From Rhodamnia argentea (taxonomy: Eukaryota; Streptophyta; Magnoliopsida; Myrtales; Myrtaceae), in the NCBI RefSeq assembly GCF_020921035.1, contig NC_063159.1, positions 6,054,501-6,118,500 of the forward strand: DNA of 64,000 nt, read 5' to 3'. The notes under the pieces are model-generated. The model was not told the origin of the DNA. It saw only the letters and a program-made list of their open reading frames with translations, and did not search any database. The first letter of the stretch is position 1. Each line of letters opens with the position of its first letter. A program made the position numbers and the translations under genes. Shown in pieces: positions 50,580-63,848 of this stretch.

Positions 50580-53036
50580 GTACTCTCTAGCTTTGTGGTG
50601 TTTTATGTTTGTTGTCAGATCCTGTTCATGTGATTGTTGCTATCGTTCAAGCGGTCTGGAAGTACATATAATGGTACTTATTAAGACTCAATGAAGTTGA
50701 CTCTACTACATTGTGTTGCATCTTATTGTACTTTGATTGTCAACAATGCATTTGGTGTTTTGCGTCCTGATACTGTGTTGGTCATGGGCAAATGGGTACT
50801 CACAATTCCCTTTTCCCCTTTTTAGGAAGGCGGTATCTCTAGTTAGGATGATAATATAGCCTGGTCATATACTTCTCTAGAAAAAGCAGCATTCTAGACA
50901 CTCTCTAATGAAAAGTGTCTCGTGTATATGATACCATGTCTCATGCTAACATAAATCACTATCCAGATCATGCTTCTCCACTTTGATAGTATCATAGCGA
51001 GGAGTTTTTCAAACTTTGAATTTTGGATAAAGCAATAAACTTTCTCCTCTCTGTAATACCAAGTCCACATTATGAGTGGTATCACCAATGAACTTTCTCC
51101 TTTCTATATCTTAGACGTTCCCCTTTATCTTAAATTGCAAGTTCTATCACCTACTCATTGAGCTAACATAAGGTCAAGTTTATCCATATTAGGACCATGG
51201 TTTGTCAATGTACCACCAATTATCGAAAGTTACTCGACTTGATTATACTTTTCTGCTAGGACCAGAGTCCGATCCAGTCTCTCTAAAGCATTCGTTTGAT
51301 CTTCTGATCAATTCAGCTGCTTGACAATTTGGTACATGTTTGTCTCCTATTTTGCAGAGTTCCCCATTGGAATCCCGATCTTCATATTTTTCCCTGTTTC
51401 TGCCCCTGAAGTGGAAATCGCCTTTCTATTAGCTAATTTGCTTGTCATTAGTACTGGGAGTAGCATGCATCCATCGTGCTCTTCGGGCTAAATTGTGTCT
51501 TTGCCTTTCTAAAGTCACTCTTTGCAACAGCATACATAGCTTCTGTTATTCTTGACAAGGAGGCTTGACATTAGCTCATCAACTTAACACTATCTTTTTG
51601 GTGTGGATACCATTTATCATCTGAAATTTCGATTCTGTTCCACAGTTCTGCCTTTCAATTCCAGTCTCCAATTGCAAGCAATGAAACTGTAAGGGAAGTT
51701 TCACTTCCTGAACTTTGCCATCTAGTGATGTTGCCAAATGTGTCTCAATCTTATTGCTCGGTTATAAGCTCTGTCCAGCTCATAAATACACAGTTCTATA
51801 TTCTATGCAACAAAAAAATAAATAAAATTGAGCATTTTGCAGTTGTTTCTTGAATTGCAGATGCTTGTCTAACGTCTGATTAAGTGCTATTGTGCCTTGC
51901 CTGTCAGAGCAACTTATTGTGAAATCATGAGCACATCACTGGAGTTCATAGGATTCTTCAGCCATACCTGGGATGATTGACTGGTTCGTAAAAACTTGCC
52001 TCATCTCATTGCAACTGCATACAGTCTAGACAGCAGTAGATGCTTAGAGAGTGTCACTAAGTGGTGACCTTTTTGCTCGTTTTGGAAAGGGACAATGCTG
52101 GTTTCATCTCTTCATTCAGGGCCATGATCTTTCATTCATGCAGCTTTGGCAACAGCTCCATTCTCTGTATTCATCCGAATGACTTTTTATGTGTTACTAC
52201 TAGCTATGTACTTCTAAAGATCTTTAGGTGTTCGACAAAGTTTCACTGTTCTGCTGGTTAGACCTGTGTCTTACTAATATCCGTGCTCCAAGGATGGGAT
52301 GTACCTGAATTGGATATCGAAATCAGAAAGAAAGTATATTACAAAAGCAAAAAGAGCTAGAGAGAGAAGCGAGTGACCTCCATGGGCATTGCTTGGGACC
52401 ATGGCACGTTGCTTGCGACGATGGTCCCCTGTTGGCTGCAGCTCATTCAACCATTGACATGATGGTCGCCTGAGCTCTCTCACTTTCTCTCTCCAATTTA
52501 GTTCATGTGATAAACATAATCAATTGCAGTCCAGAAGAAAATTGCAGTTTCTGAGTTATGAATTTAAGTTTACGTTAGACGAATCTAAACAATATCTTCT
52601 CTTGCATGTTTTTATCCCTTTTGGAAAAGACAGATGACATATATCCACGTAGAGCCTACAACATGTGATTTATGTGGTTTGTGGGGAAAAGTATATTAAG
52701 AATGTTGGGACTTTCGTACGACGCACAGCTTTGTTTCAAATCATTTTGATCGCTCACTTTTAAGTTCTAAAGCTTTTAGGAGTACCGTTTATACGAGCCT
52801 GTGCCATATAGCTAGCATGCTATCAAAGCCAAATTATAAGCAGATGTCATGACGCGCGTCCTTAGTGTAGAAGGGAAGATTTACAAATTTATACCATTAT
52901 GCAACGTTTTAAGTCATTGAGCTATTACTCACCATGCCATATATTTTGTCAATCAGGTACTGTGAAAATTTGTTTGTGCTGCGACGATGAACTTGGAATA
53001 ATTGAACTTCTTGATCCATATAAATCAGAAGATAAA
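50580..53036. other. Intergenic DNA downstream of the CIPK gene
   Basis: The 3' flank and then about 2.2 kb without a recognised gene or repeat. Short frames have no motifs. Confidence 0.5.
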
Positions 53037-53037
53037 G

Positions 53038-53175
53038 GCTTCATTTGTTTCACGAAAAATTACTTTTAGGAAAAAAATTCGGATTTTCTATGATCACAAA
53101 ATATAAACTAGTTAAAAAACCTATTTTGGTCAATGTAAAGAAAAAGCACCTTCAAAAAGAAAATCATTTCCCCAA
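53038..53175. repeat. Fragment of an AT-rich element family
   Basis: 'cttcatttgtttcacgaaaa' resembles the termini of the elements at 35930-36160 and 47100-47345. Only one end is evident. Confidence 0.35.
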
Positions 53176-54270
53176 CTCTTTTTTCCTTGCTCTTCTTCAT
53201 CTTCCTTTTCCCTTTAATTATTTTTCATTTTTGCTTTCCTTTTTTCTTTCTTCTTTCTTCTTTTGCCGTTCGCCGGCCACATGCAAGGGATGAGCTTGCT
53301 CGAGCCTCGCTGGTCTCCTTAAAAAAAAAAAAAATTTGGAGGTGCTTCCGCACGCTGGTCTCCCACAAAAAAAAAAAAAAATGGAGGTGATTCTGCTCGC
53401 TATTCTCCGTGAAAAAAACATGGAGGTGATTCCACGTGTGAGGGTGGCATTCACATGGCAATTTTGGATGGAAAGGGATCACCCGTGTGAGGAGGAAAAG
53501 AAAAAGGAAGAAGGAGAAGGGGAAATCAGAACACACCACGCTTGGAATTACGGCGGATGGCAGAAGAATCGGAGGCTGAGCAGCATGACAAGAAGTTTCA
53601 GACAGCGGTTGCGGCGCTGGTGCCGGTGGTGGGTGGGTGCAGAGGAGCGGCGTCAGGAGGGTTGAGAATGTCGCAGAGGAAAAGCGAGACGTCCAGAGAG
53701 GCAGCGGTCCTCGGGCTGCGGCGGCACCGCTACGGGAGATGCGGTGAGGACCGTTCCCCAGAAGGAGAAGTACCGAAGGTGAGCATTATTATTTATAATG
53801 CTTATCTAATCAATACAATGTTGAGTTGTAGTTGCCAATTGGGACCTTTTTTCAATTTTGGTTAAAAAGGAAATAAGTTCTTTTTTTTTTTTAACAGAGA
53901 GGGAAATGAAAAGACGACTACTATGAAAAAAAAAGAAAGGCCAACGATAATTTCAATTTTTTACTCCAAGTGAATGGATAACATAAATACCAACAATTTA
54001 TTCAAGGAAAAAAAAAATTACGGCTTGTGTGAAATAAACCCACTGCACACTTTGGAGTTGTTTGCGGAGAGTTAGCCCGACATTATATGAAAAGCAAAAG
54101 CAGAAAACGGTCGCAAAAAGTGATTAATACGTATGCTTTATACTTCTATGGTGAATATGAATCTAAAAATGGGTATGTTCTCAATCCATCAAGACCCACA
54201 CATAATTAGGTACTTATTTTTAACACATTTAAATTTATTTTGTCTTAGTCTAAGCATGTTAGTCTTTGTC
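53176..54270. other. Intergenic DNA with short imperfect repeats
   Basis: 53320-53430 has three imperfect repeats of 'poly-A, tggaggtg, ttccgc/ttctgc, gct, ctcc'. 53500-53780 is GC-richer. No gene is supported. Confidence 0.45.
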
Positions 54271-54290
54271 TAAAGGCACGGAAGTATTTC
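54271..54290 (+). repeat. LINE target-site duplication, left copy
   Basis: Agrees with 59967-59986 at most positions, with a few substitutions. The size (about 20 bp) and placement next to the A-tail fit target-primed insertion. Confidence 0.65.
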
Positions 54291-57200
54291 TTCTTTTTTT
54301 TGGTCGAAAATACGGTACTACTTTCATTCGATTGAAACGGAATTACAAAAACTAGCGTTCACATATTCGCAACAAAATAAATCCCATAGGGGTTGAGAGG
54401 GGTTTAGCCATCCAATTTGAAGGGAGCCGATTTTTACGATGGGCCTTCGCTACCTAGTCGGCTGCACTATTAGCGTCGCATGGGATATAGGCCACAATCA
54501 CTACTTCTTTGCCAAGTTGGGCCATAGTGGCCCCGCATTCCTCAAACAAGCCTCTAAAAGCCCAAGGACTCTCCTCCGGATCTCGTAACAGATAAGGTAT
54601 ATATTTGTTGTCAATCAGAATATCTACCCTTAGCTTATCTTGTATGATTTCACCCACAAATCCACTAAAAACCGCCTATCCTGCTTCTTTTTCCTTCTCG
54701 CTCTCCAGGATTCAAAGTGTGTTTTTTATTGCTAGGGTTTCTAGTTCCAAAGCTGATGACGCTTTCTCCTCTTTCCCAAAGCCCATGACGATGACTCCCT
54801 TACTATCTCTACATATGCCGGCCACAAATTTGCCTTGTTCGCCCGCTATCCATGAACAATTAGCATTGAAACTCTAGACACCGGGTCTCGGCGGTGACCA
54901 AACATCGGGTATCTCTACCCCCTTTCCTCTCATCGTTTTTTTTTCCCGGGCTGTCCACTAGCAAAGATTGTCACTTCTATTTATGCTTCATCCACTATCA
55001 CGCTTGAATTGGGTTGTTTTCCTCAAAATACCATGCTATTTCATTCTTTCCACATGCGCTAGAGGATGTTAGCCAGAAGAGCGGGTTTCGGGGAGTTTTG
55101 ATTTGTCGGTAAGTGCTTCCATTAACCACTTGTCTAACCTCTGGACCGAGTAAGGGTTAGTGTTTAACCTCACTCTATTATCTATCCATATATCCTTGAC
55201 CTAGTTGCAGAGCAAAAACAAATGTTCCAACATCTCCGGGGCTTGTCGACACATAGGGCACCAAGGATCTGGGGCAAGCTTCCTTTTAAATAGGTTTTCT
55301 TTGGACGGTAAGGCATTTTGACACATGGTACATTCCAAGAGTGAGTAATTGGGTTAATATTTTCAGCCACCATATAAGGATCTTTTCTATTCACTGGTCC
55401 CCCTATCGCCCTAGAGAGCAGCCATTTATGCTCCCTAATCCTAATTTGTTTTCCATCACACACTACCCATCTAACATCCGTTTCAATTGAATCTCTTCCC
55501 GTAAGTATGCTTTACCAACCTCATGAGGGTCGAGACCCTCTCTTAGCCATCGAGATATCTCCGTTTGGATAGTAAATCCCTTTGAAAATCCTGCTCCATA
55601 AAGAGTATGGGTTTTGTGCTAGCCTCCAAGCTTGCTTGCCCAACATCGCTTTATTAAGAGCTATTAGATCTCTAAACCCCAGTCCACCTTCCATTTTGCT
55701 CATCTTCAGGACTTCCCACTTCCTCCAGTAGATTCCATCTTTTGCAGAATCCTTTTTCCACCAAAATTTGGCAACTTTTTGTTATAACGCTTTACAAAAC
55801 ACGATAGGTATTTTGAAGATCGACATAGCTTATTGAGGAAGGGCTTGGACTACTATTTTGATCAAAATATCTTTTCCGCCTTAGATAGCAACTTTTCTTT
55901 CCATCTTTCAAGCTTCATGTTCACTCTTGCAAGAATCCATGCGAACATGTCTTTCTTTGTTTGGCCCCAATCAAAAGGTATGCCTAGGTATTTCCCGGTT
56001 ACGTCAAAGAGAGGGACTCCTAGTTACGAGGCTATATTAGATTTTAGTTGATTTGGACAGCCCCGACTAAAGAAAACCCTCGATTTGTTGAGATTGATGG
56101 CTTGTCCCGAGGCTAGACAATATTGACTAAGTAAGCTTGCTAGGTTACGGCATTCTCTAACTGTCCCATCCAAGAAGAAGATCGCATCGTCCACAAACAA
56201 CAGATGAGATAGCGTAGGACAATTCCTACTTAAGTTGATACCTTTCAAAGATCCATCCTCCACCCCTTTGTTTAATAGAGACGACAAGGTGTTAGCCAAA
56301 ATGATGAAAAGGTATGGAGAGAGCGGGTCACCTTGATGAATTCCTCTAGAAGGCTGAAAATATGGAGTAGGTTCACCATTAATCTTGATATTGTAGGAGA
56401 CCGTAGATATGCACTGCTTAATAAGGTAGACCCATTTGTCGTTGAAGCCCATTTTTATTATACAAGTACACAAGAAGTCCCATTCCACTCTATCGTAGGC
56501 TTTCTGCATAGGTAGCTTCAAAACGGCTTGGAACTTCCTCTTTCTCTCCCTAGTTTTTAGCTGATGTAGCACTTCTTGCACGATTAGAATATTGTCTTGT
56601 ATTTGTCTCACTAACAAAAGCGCTTTGTTCCTTCACGATGATATCATTTAGCCAAGGTTTGAGCCTATTAGCCATAACTTTGGATATGATTTTGTAACCA
56701 AAGTTGCACAAGTTGATTGGCCTATATAGGGAAATGCTTTCCGGGTTTGAGATTTAAGGATGAATACTATTTGAGTCTAGTTCAAAGATACATCAAAATA
56801 TCTCGAATTGAAAAATCTCTAACAAGGTGAAAGGCGTCTGTCTGTATCTCCCCCCCAAAGCTCTGGAAAAATTGGCCATTTAGGCCATCCGGACCTAGGG
56901 CTTTGGTGGCTCCAAGCTGAAAGATCGCTATTTTAACTTCCTCAAGGGTCACCGAGGCTGTTAGGGCTACATTTGTATTCTCATGGACAAGTAGTGGACA
57001 TTAATCTAAAACTGATTGAAAATTCCTAGTTCCCATCATCTTAAATAAGCCCTCATAATTCTTAGTACTATGTTGTTTTAGTTCACGGCACCACTCATGA
57101 TTGCTAATACGCATGGCTGAGATTTTGTTTCTTTGACGCCTTTGAATTGTAGTGGCATGAAAGTATTTAGTATTTCTATCACATTCCTTGAGCCAGCTAA

Positions 57201-59966
57201 TAATTAATCTCATCATCCAGTAGGCTTCTTCTTGTCTCCACAATCTTTCAAGCTATTGAGTCATGCGGTTAAAAGTCTCCCTGTGAGAGGGGTCCCAAGG
57301 CTATTTGTGATGGCTATTAGTTCATTCTTTAAGACTTCAATTTAGGCTCTAGCATTTGGGTGTCTCTTTTTACTCCATTTCCTTAAGGCTCGTATGACAC
57401 TGGTGATTTTCTTTGGAAATTCTTTGTCTTTGTTTTTTTGATTACCCCATGATTTTCGGACTACTTCTTCACACTCCTCATCTTCTAACCGTAACGACTC
57501 AAACTTGAATTCTTTTTTTCTTCTCTTGATAGATGGGTCGAGAATGAGGAGAATAGGGCTATGATTCGAGCCTATAGCTAGTAGCCCGTAAGCTTCCGCA
57601 TTTGAATAGGTAACCCTCCACTCTATATTACAAAGTGCCATGTCTAATCTTTCTTTCACGAGCGCCTCCCCTTCCCGGTTGTTAGACCAAGTGAATGTGC
57701 AACCTTTACTCTCCAAGTCCAACAAAAAAACGCTATTAATAAGATCGTTGAAGGCTGTTAACTTGAAATGGTCGGCTCTATGATACCTTTGTTTCTCCCA
57801 ATGGTACAAAATCTCATTGAAGTCCCCTATGCCCACCCATGGAAGCGGGTTCCTCTCCCGAATCTTCCGAATTTCCTACCACAGCCTTAGTCTTTGCTGA
57901 AAATCGCTAGGGGCATGAAGAAAAGTTACCCGCATCCAGTTTCCTCCTTCTTTCACTCTACACTTCGGGTCGAATAGTTTTTTAGTGCTCTCCACCATCT
58001 CTAACTCCACTTCCTCATCCCAGAAGATTGCCACCACCACCACCCCCCCCTCGCGCAATGCCTTCGAGATTAACCACTACTAAATTCTGGAATTTAGGGG
58101 ACTTTCTCACTCGAATGACTACTTCCTCTTTATTTTTTGTCTCCATCAAGAAGACGAGGTTGGGTTTTTCTTGAGTCACGAGGGCTCGAAGATATTGGAT
58201 TGTTAGGGGAGTACCCAAACCTTGACAATTCCAGCTTACTATTTTCATATAATCCCCGGTGGCTTATTAGGGCTAGCCACCAAAGCCCATTCATTATCGC
58301 CATCGGCCGGTAAGATCGGTATCTCGAGTAACATTTCTTCATATAAAGAGCTTCCATGATACTCTTGCTATTTAGAGGGGCAAGTTCTTTTCATCTTCTT
58401 ATGTGATTGGGATCTCATAGCAACTTTGTCTTTTTCCTAGTAGTTGGAGGAGGATCCTTTTCTTTCATTTTCGTTTATATTTTGTTGAGCCTTCATTGAG
58501 GTTAAGAAATATTCAGACCCTCTTTTTCTAACCTTATGGACTAGCATAGCAAGGCTTTTTTCCTTCAGCCCCGAGACGAATGCTTTCCCGGATTTTGGTT
58601 CAATGTTGTCTATATGAGTTGTGTGAATTGGGGTTTCGGGGATCATTTCTTCATCTTCAATCTCTAGCACTTTCTCTTCATAATATAGCTCCCAAAAAGG
58701 ACTACAAGCTCTTACTTCCGCACATAACCAGCCCCCAAACTTCCTATTAGAGTTGTTAGCCTTGCTGGACTCTTCATAGGGGTGTGTTTTGTAGTCCGTT
58801 GTATAGTGTCCAATAACTCCACACGTGTAGCAAAACTTAGGCAGTCTTTCGTACCAAAAGTCAATACAAAGCTTTTTGTTTCCCAAGGTAAGAATGGTTC
58901 ACTTTAATGGAGTTGATAGGTCCAACAACACCTTGGCCTTGGCTATTCTCCTTAGGTTGCTGCCCTTGGATTCAACCTTCACTTCTTTCACTTCCCCAAT
59001 TTTCCTAGCCACATTGTACAATACATCCTCTGTCACCCTTCCTCTTGGTATCCCTATCGGTTGAACCCAAAAAGTATTATGGGTGAAAGTATACCAATGT
59101 TACGGTGTATCTGGTTCACATTGTTTAAGGATGAGAAGGTCTCTTGCGAAGCACCATGGTCCCACCTCTATTACTCTCAGTTTCTTAGCTACATTTGTAA
59201 ACTTAAAAGAAAACATACTATTGTCCAATGACACACATTCCACTTCTTCCACCTTCCACGCTTTCTTCATAGTGTTAAAGAAGGCTTGGTAGTTAACATT
59301 AGATTTCATTGTTAACTTGTCATATAGGATCCATTCGCATTTCTTCGCGTTCTCTTTAGGGACTTTTTCTTTAATCACAACTTCATCATTTTCGGATCAT
59401 ATGTCCCCTAACATTTTACACAAAGCCACTAATCGCATTTCACTATCTACTACACCTTCCATCTTACACAGTCAAACTTGCTTCAGCAAAAAGCAATACA
59501 CTAACGAAGTTCTTACACAACTTGCAAGGGAAAGGGCGGCTTACCCATCAACTACAGAGAGGGAAACAGATCCCGATATGGATTTGACACCTACAAAGAT
59601 TTCCATCCATAGAGATAGGAACTCCTTTGTAAAGTAGGGAAAGAGGGCGGGATCTCCGTTAGTTCTTATACAAGACTCCAAAGGACCCGAGACCCAAAGT
59701 ATGAGGAGGAAAGGATGGATTGAAGGGGGCTCGTGGGACTAGGGGAAAATCGTCCTTGTCCTCTTTGAGGTGAGCTAGCCATGGGCATGAGCTAGGGTTA
59801 TGGTTCCACTAGAAGACAAAGTTGGGTTTGGGGGTTGAGGGGGCTCCCAACGCAATGGGGCTAGGAGGGAAAACTAGTGTGTGAAGTTGGGTTATGGTTT
59901 AGGGATACCTATCTCCAAAGGATAGAGAGAGAGAGCTCTTTAGAAGAAGAGAGATGATGTGACTTC
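54291..59966 (-). mobile_element. L1-type LINE, near full length, inactive
   Basis: About 5.7 kb on the minus strand. ORF1 relic (about 59640-58437) has a DUF4283-like domain (FKFTNVAKKLRVIEVGPWCF region, 59100-59378) and a CCHC zinc knuckle (CYTCGVIGHYTTDY region near 58800; the last Cys is lost). ORF2 relic: endonuclease from 58248 (IVSWNCQGLG) through GDFNEI near 57830 and SNHSP near 57560; reverse transcriptase 56617-56024 (IHQGDPLSPYLF, FVDDAIFF); zinc-knuckle RVT region 55463-55182; RNase H-like tail 54657-54454. Frames are interrupted many times. The 3' end has a short A-tail (T-run at 54294-54301 on the plus strand). Similar flanks taaaggcacggaagtatttc (54271-54290) and taaaggtacagaagtttatt (59967-59986) look like an aged target-site duplication. 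Confidence 0.88.
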
Positions 59967-59986
59967 TAAAGGTACAGAAGTTTATT
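59967..59986 (+). repeat. LINE target-site duplication, right copy
   Basis: Partner of 54271-54290. It marks the probable 5' end of the LINE at 59966, whose minus-strand leader starts in a CT/GA-rich stretch. Confidence 0.6.
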
Positions 59987-60161
59987 CACCAAGAATATGC
60001 GAGTTCATATACTTGAGTCCTAAAAATAAGTGCATCTAAGACTTGTGCCTCGAGATATTGAGGATGCAACTCCAGTGGAATAGAAGTAGAATATGTGATA
60101 AGTTATTTTTTAAACTAGATCTAAACAGGGATTATGCATGGGCCACATGTTGACAAATGAG
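59987..60161. other. Spacer between LINE and tandem array
   Basis: Short unique DNA between the right LINE target duplication and the first array unit. Nothing recognised. Confidence 0.5.
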
Positions 60162-60789
60162 TGTCAACCCGGGCTACGACTTAGGCTTCCTTTGTATCAG
60201 AGCCTAACCTAAGCCTCTTCCGGATTGGGTAAAGAGAAACTTGAGAGGAATGCTCTTTGTATTTATTTTTGTCAATGATCAAATGAAGAGGAGGACACCT
60301 CATTATATAATAGAGAACATCGGATTATAACCGTTGATTTATATTTGATCCGATGGCTAAGATCGCATCTTCCATCTACCTAATCATCAACAATAAATAG
60401 GAAGCTTCAAAAGGGAGGGGCAATTATAGTATCGCCCACCCTTGAGAATATTTTAGAGAGTCATACAAAACCTTAGGAAACCCTCGAAACATGGCAAGTT
60501 TTGGGGTCCTTCTTGGTCATGGGATCCACCGGTCGTGCCACGAAAACCTCCAAGCACGTGTCACATATCTACAACATTGGCAATGTCCAAATCGGATTGA
60601 AAATATATGAAGAGGATTGTCAACAAAGGTAAAGGATAGATAAAAGAAAAACATGGACCAACATAAATAAGAAAATAATACAACAAAGAAATGAAGGAAA
60701 TAAACATCACATATTGAAAAGTTTGATCTCATGATAATATTATTTTGGACGGACCGCAAAGATTTTTAGAGATGGTAGATTAAAAGGAT

Positions 60790-61357
60790 TTGAGGAAGAA
60801 TAAATCGACATGTTTCTATGTTATGTCTCTTGGTAAAAGGGGTGGCTACTCGACCGGACGTAAATACATCCTAAATGGCCCGTATAGTGAGTTCGGGGTA
60901 GCCAAACAAGAGGCGGATAAATGCGGCGCCGCTTTTTATTACATAGACCAACCTGTTGAGGTGAGGTACTATTGTTTTGCTATTCAAGTTGTGTTACTCT
61001 TGAATTAATAGTTTAATATATTTTTTGCTCCCAAATTTATGAAAAAAGATTGTGCATCGAAAGCGTAGACGGCGAATTAGAGCGCTTGTGGCAGGCCCGG
61101 TCGGCATCTATCGATCCGGATGAACTTGTGAAGACAATGAACAAGAACTTTCTCAAGGCCAAGAGGATAATGCTAGATACCATAAATGAGTACGGTGTTT
61201 TATCTATTTTTGATTTCTAATATGTTGATGTTTTAGGTTCATGATCGCGGATCTGCTGTCAAGTGTGTTCCCTTTCCATCCATCCGATGTAGTCATAGTG
61301 GGGAATACCCACATTCCAAGGATGATCGAGCTATTGAAAGATCATGAATTCAATTAA
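60790..61357 (+). CDS. Unrecognised protein module, array unit 1
   Basis: Coding-like blocks in order: block A (about 60790-60963) with GKRGGYSTGRKYILN and VAKQEADKCGAAFYYIDQP; block B (about 61060-61189) with ARSASIDPDELVKTMNKNF and AKRIMLD; block C (61237-61357) with MIADLLSS, PSDVVIVGNTHIPRMIELL and KDHEFN before TAA. Between A and B an intron is likely (gag|gtgagg donor). Between B and C a 47-base gt...ag stretch (61190-61236) keeps the frame if removed, though that is very short for a plant intron. The family is not recognised. The 'VVIVGNTHIPRMIELLKDHEFN'-like end faintly recalls the last strand-helix of NYN/PIN-type nuclease folds, a weak guess. The 5' start is unresolved: stops lie just upstream of block A in all units. 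Confidence 0.5.
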
Positions 61358-62353
61358 AAGAGAAATTCAGCATGGTCATGACAGAATTAATTGTTTGATT
61401 GAACTTTTTCTGAAGAGAGGTGCTGACCGATAGCAGTTAGTTATAGTGGAGCTTGAGTACATTAGTTACGTGAAAAGTTTTTCCTCTGGAAAGATGTATA
61501 CTTATTTAACTGGATTTAGATTAGTATTGTGCATCTTTACATGACTTGGGTACCTAATCTAGATTCCTCAATAGTCAACACTAAAAGTTTGCCTCGCATG
61601 TTTCTAATTTGTAAAACTGCAATTGAATTGGGTCTTGGTGAATATTTTTCTTACTTAATGCTTAGTTGAATATTCGATATCACAGGGTTAACTTGATTTC
61701 CATTATTAGGGAATATGGTTTTGAATCTAGGGTCGACCTGTGTGGCGACTAATGCTTCCTTTGTATTAGTGCTTAACCTAATCCTTTTCCGGATCCCGTA
61801 AAAAAACTCTGGGAGGAATGCACTTTGTATTTGTTTTTGTGGATGATTAAATGACAAGGAGGACACCTCTTAATATAATAGAGAGCATCGGATTACAACC
61901 ATTGATCTCTATTTGATTCGATGGCTAAGATCGCGTCTCTATCTATCTAACCATCAATAATAAATAGAAAGCTTCTAGAAAGAGGGACAATTACAATATT
62001 GCCCTCCCTTGAAAATATTCTAGAAAGTCTTAGAAAACCTTAAGAAATCCTCAGTCACAGCAAGTCTTGGGGTCCTTCTTGGCCATGGGATCGACTGGTC
62101 GTGCCACAAAAACCTCGGCACATGTTACATGTCTAAAGCATTGGCATTGTCCAAATCAGATTGAAAATATCCGAAGAGGGTTGTCAACAAAGGTGAAGAT
62201 AGAGAGAACAAAAACATGGACCAACATAGAGAATGAAATAATTCAATAAGGAAATGATGGAAATAAACAATACACATTGAAAAGTTCGATCTCATAATGA
62301 TTATTATTTTGGACATATTACAAAGGTTTTTAGAGATGGTAGACTAAAGGGAC

Positions 62354-62920
62354 TTGAGAAAGAATCAATCGACGGGTTTCTATGTTATGTCTTTTAGTAA
62401 AAGGGGTGGCTATTGGACTAGGCATAAATACATCCTAAATGACCCCTATAGTGAGTTAGGGATAGCCAAACAAAAGGCGGATAAATGCGGCGCCACTTTT
62501 TATTACAAACACCTACCTGTTGAGGTGATATACTCTCGTTTTGTTATTCAAGTTGTGTTACTCTTGAATTAATAGTTTAATAAGTATTTTGCTCCCGGAT
62601 TTACGAAAAAAGAATGTGCACCAAGTGCCGGACGATGAGTTAGAGCCCCTGCGACAGGCCCGATCAGCATCTATTGATCCCGATAAACTTGTGAAGACAA
62701 TGAACAAGAACTTTCCCAAGGCCAAGAGGATAATGCTAGATGCCGAAAATGAGTACTGTGTTTTATCAATTCTTAATTTCTAACGTGTTGATCTTTTAGG
62801 TTCCCGACTATGGATCTCATGTCGGGGATGATCCATTTCCATCCCTTCGCGGTAGTCATAGTGGGGAATGCCTACATTCTAGGGATGATGGAGCTATTGA
62901 AAGATCATGAATTCAATTAA
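62354..62920 (+). CDS. Unrecognised protein module, array unit 2
   Basis: Same blocks as unit 1: block A (62354-62524) with SKRGGYWTRHKYILNDPYSE and KADKCGATFYY; block B (about 62610-62752) with DDELEPLRQARSASIDPDK and FPKAKRIMLDAENE; block C (62800-62920) in which the equivalent gt...ag removal gives a frame ending VVIVGNAYILGMMELLKD then HEFN and TAA. The stop and the ending KDHEFN are at the same place as in unit 1. Frame-preserving conservation of all three blocks between copies suggests past selection. A 1-nt length difference just before block B's conserved part shows at least one copy has drifted. Confidence 0.5.
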
Positions 62921-63848
62921 AAGAGGAATTCAACGTGTTCATGACAGAGTTAATTATTTTATTGAACTTTTTCTAAAGGGAGGTGCCGATCGATGGTAGT
63001 TAGTTATAGTGAAGCTTGAGTACATTTGTTACGTGAAGAGTTTTGCCTTTAGAAAGATAGCTACTAATTTGACTAGATTTAGATTAGTATTGTGCATCTT
63101 TACATGACTTGAGTACCTAGTTTAGATTTCTCAATAGTCGATACTAAAAATTTGCATGCATGTTTTTGATTTGTAAAATTACAATGGAATTGGGTCTTGG
63201 CAAATATTTTGGTTTTGAATATGGGGTCGACCCATGCGGTGACTTAGGCTTCCTTTGTATCAACGCCTAACCTAATCCTTTTCTGGATCCAGTAGAGAAA
63301 CTCTAGAAAGAATGCATTTTGTATTTATTTTTGTGGATGATCAAATGAAGAGGAGGACCCCTTTTTATATAATAGAGGGCCTCGGATTACAACCGTTGAT
63401 CTTTATTTGATCCGATGGCTAAGATCGCCTCTCCATGTATATAACCACGGACAATAAATAGAAAACTTCTAGAGAGAGGGACAATTACATTATCGCTCTC
63501 CCTTTAAAATATTCTAAGGAGTCCTAGAAAGCCTTAAGAGATCCTTAGACACGACAAGTCTTGGGGTCCTTCTTGGGCAAGGGATAGGCCGATCATGCCA
63601 TGAAAACCTCGGCACTTATCATGTGTCTAAAGCATTGGCATTGTCCGAATCAGATTGAAAATATCTGAAGAGGGTTGTCAACAAAGGTGAAGATAGAGAG
63701 AACAAAAACATGGACCAACACAGAAAAGGCAATAATCCAATAATGAAATGAATGAAATAAATAACGTACATTGAAAAGTTCGATCTTATGATGATTATTA
63801 TTTTAGACGGACTGCAAACGTTTTTAGAGATGGTAGATTAAACGGATT

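Noticed and set aside
53225-53865. Frames of about 80-109 codons on both strands
   Set aside because: They are made mostly of poly-A/poly-T runs and purine-rich repeats, with Lys/Glu or Phe runs.
62067-62249. 60-codon frame upstream of array unit 2 as an extra exon
   Set aside because: The frame is not kept in units 1 and 3, so it is not supported as coding.
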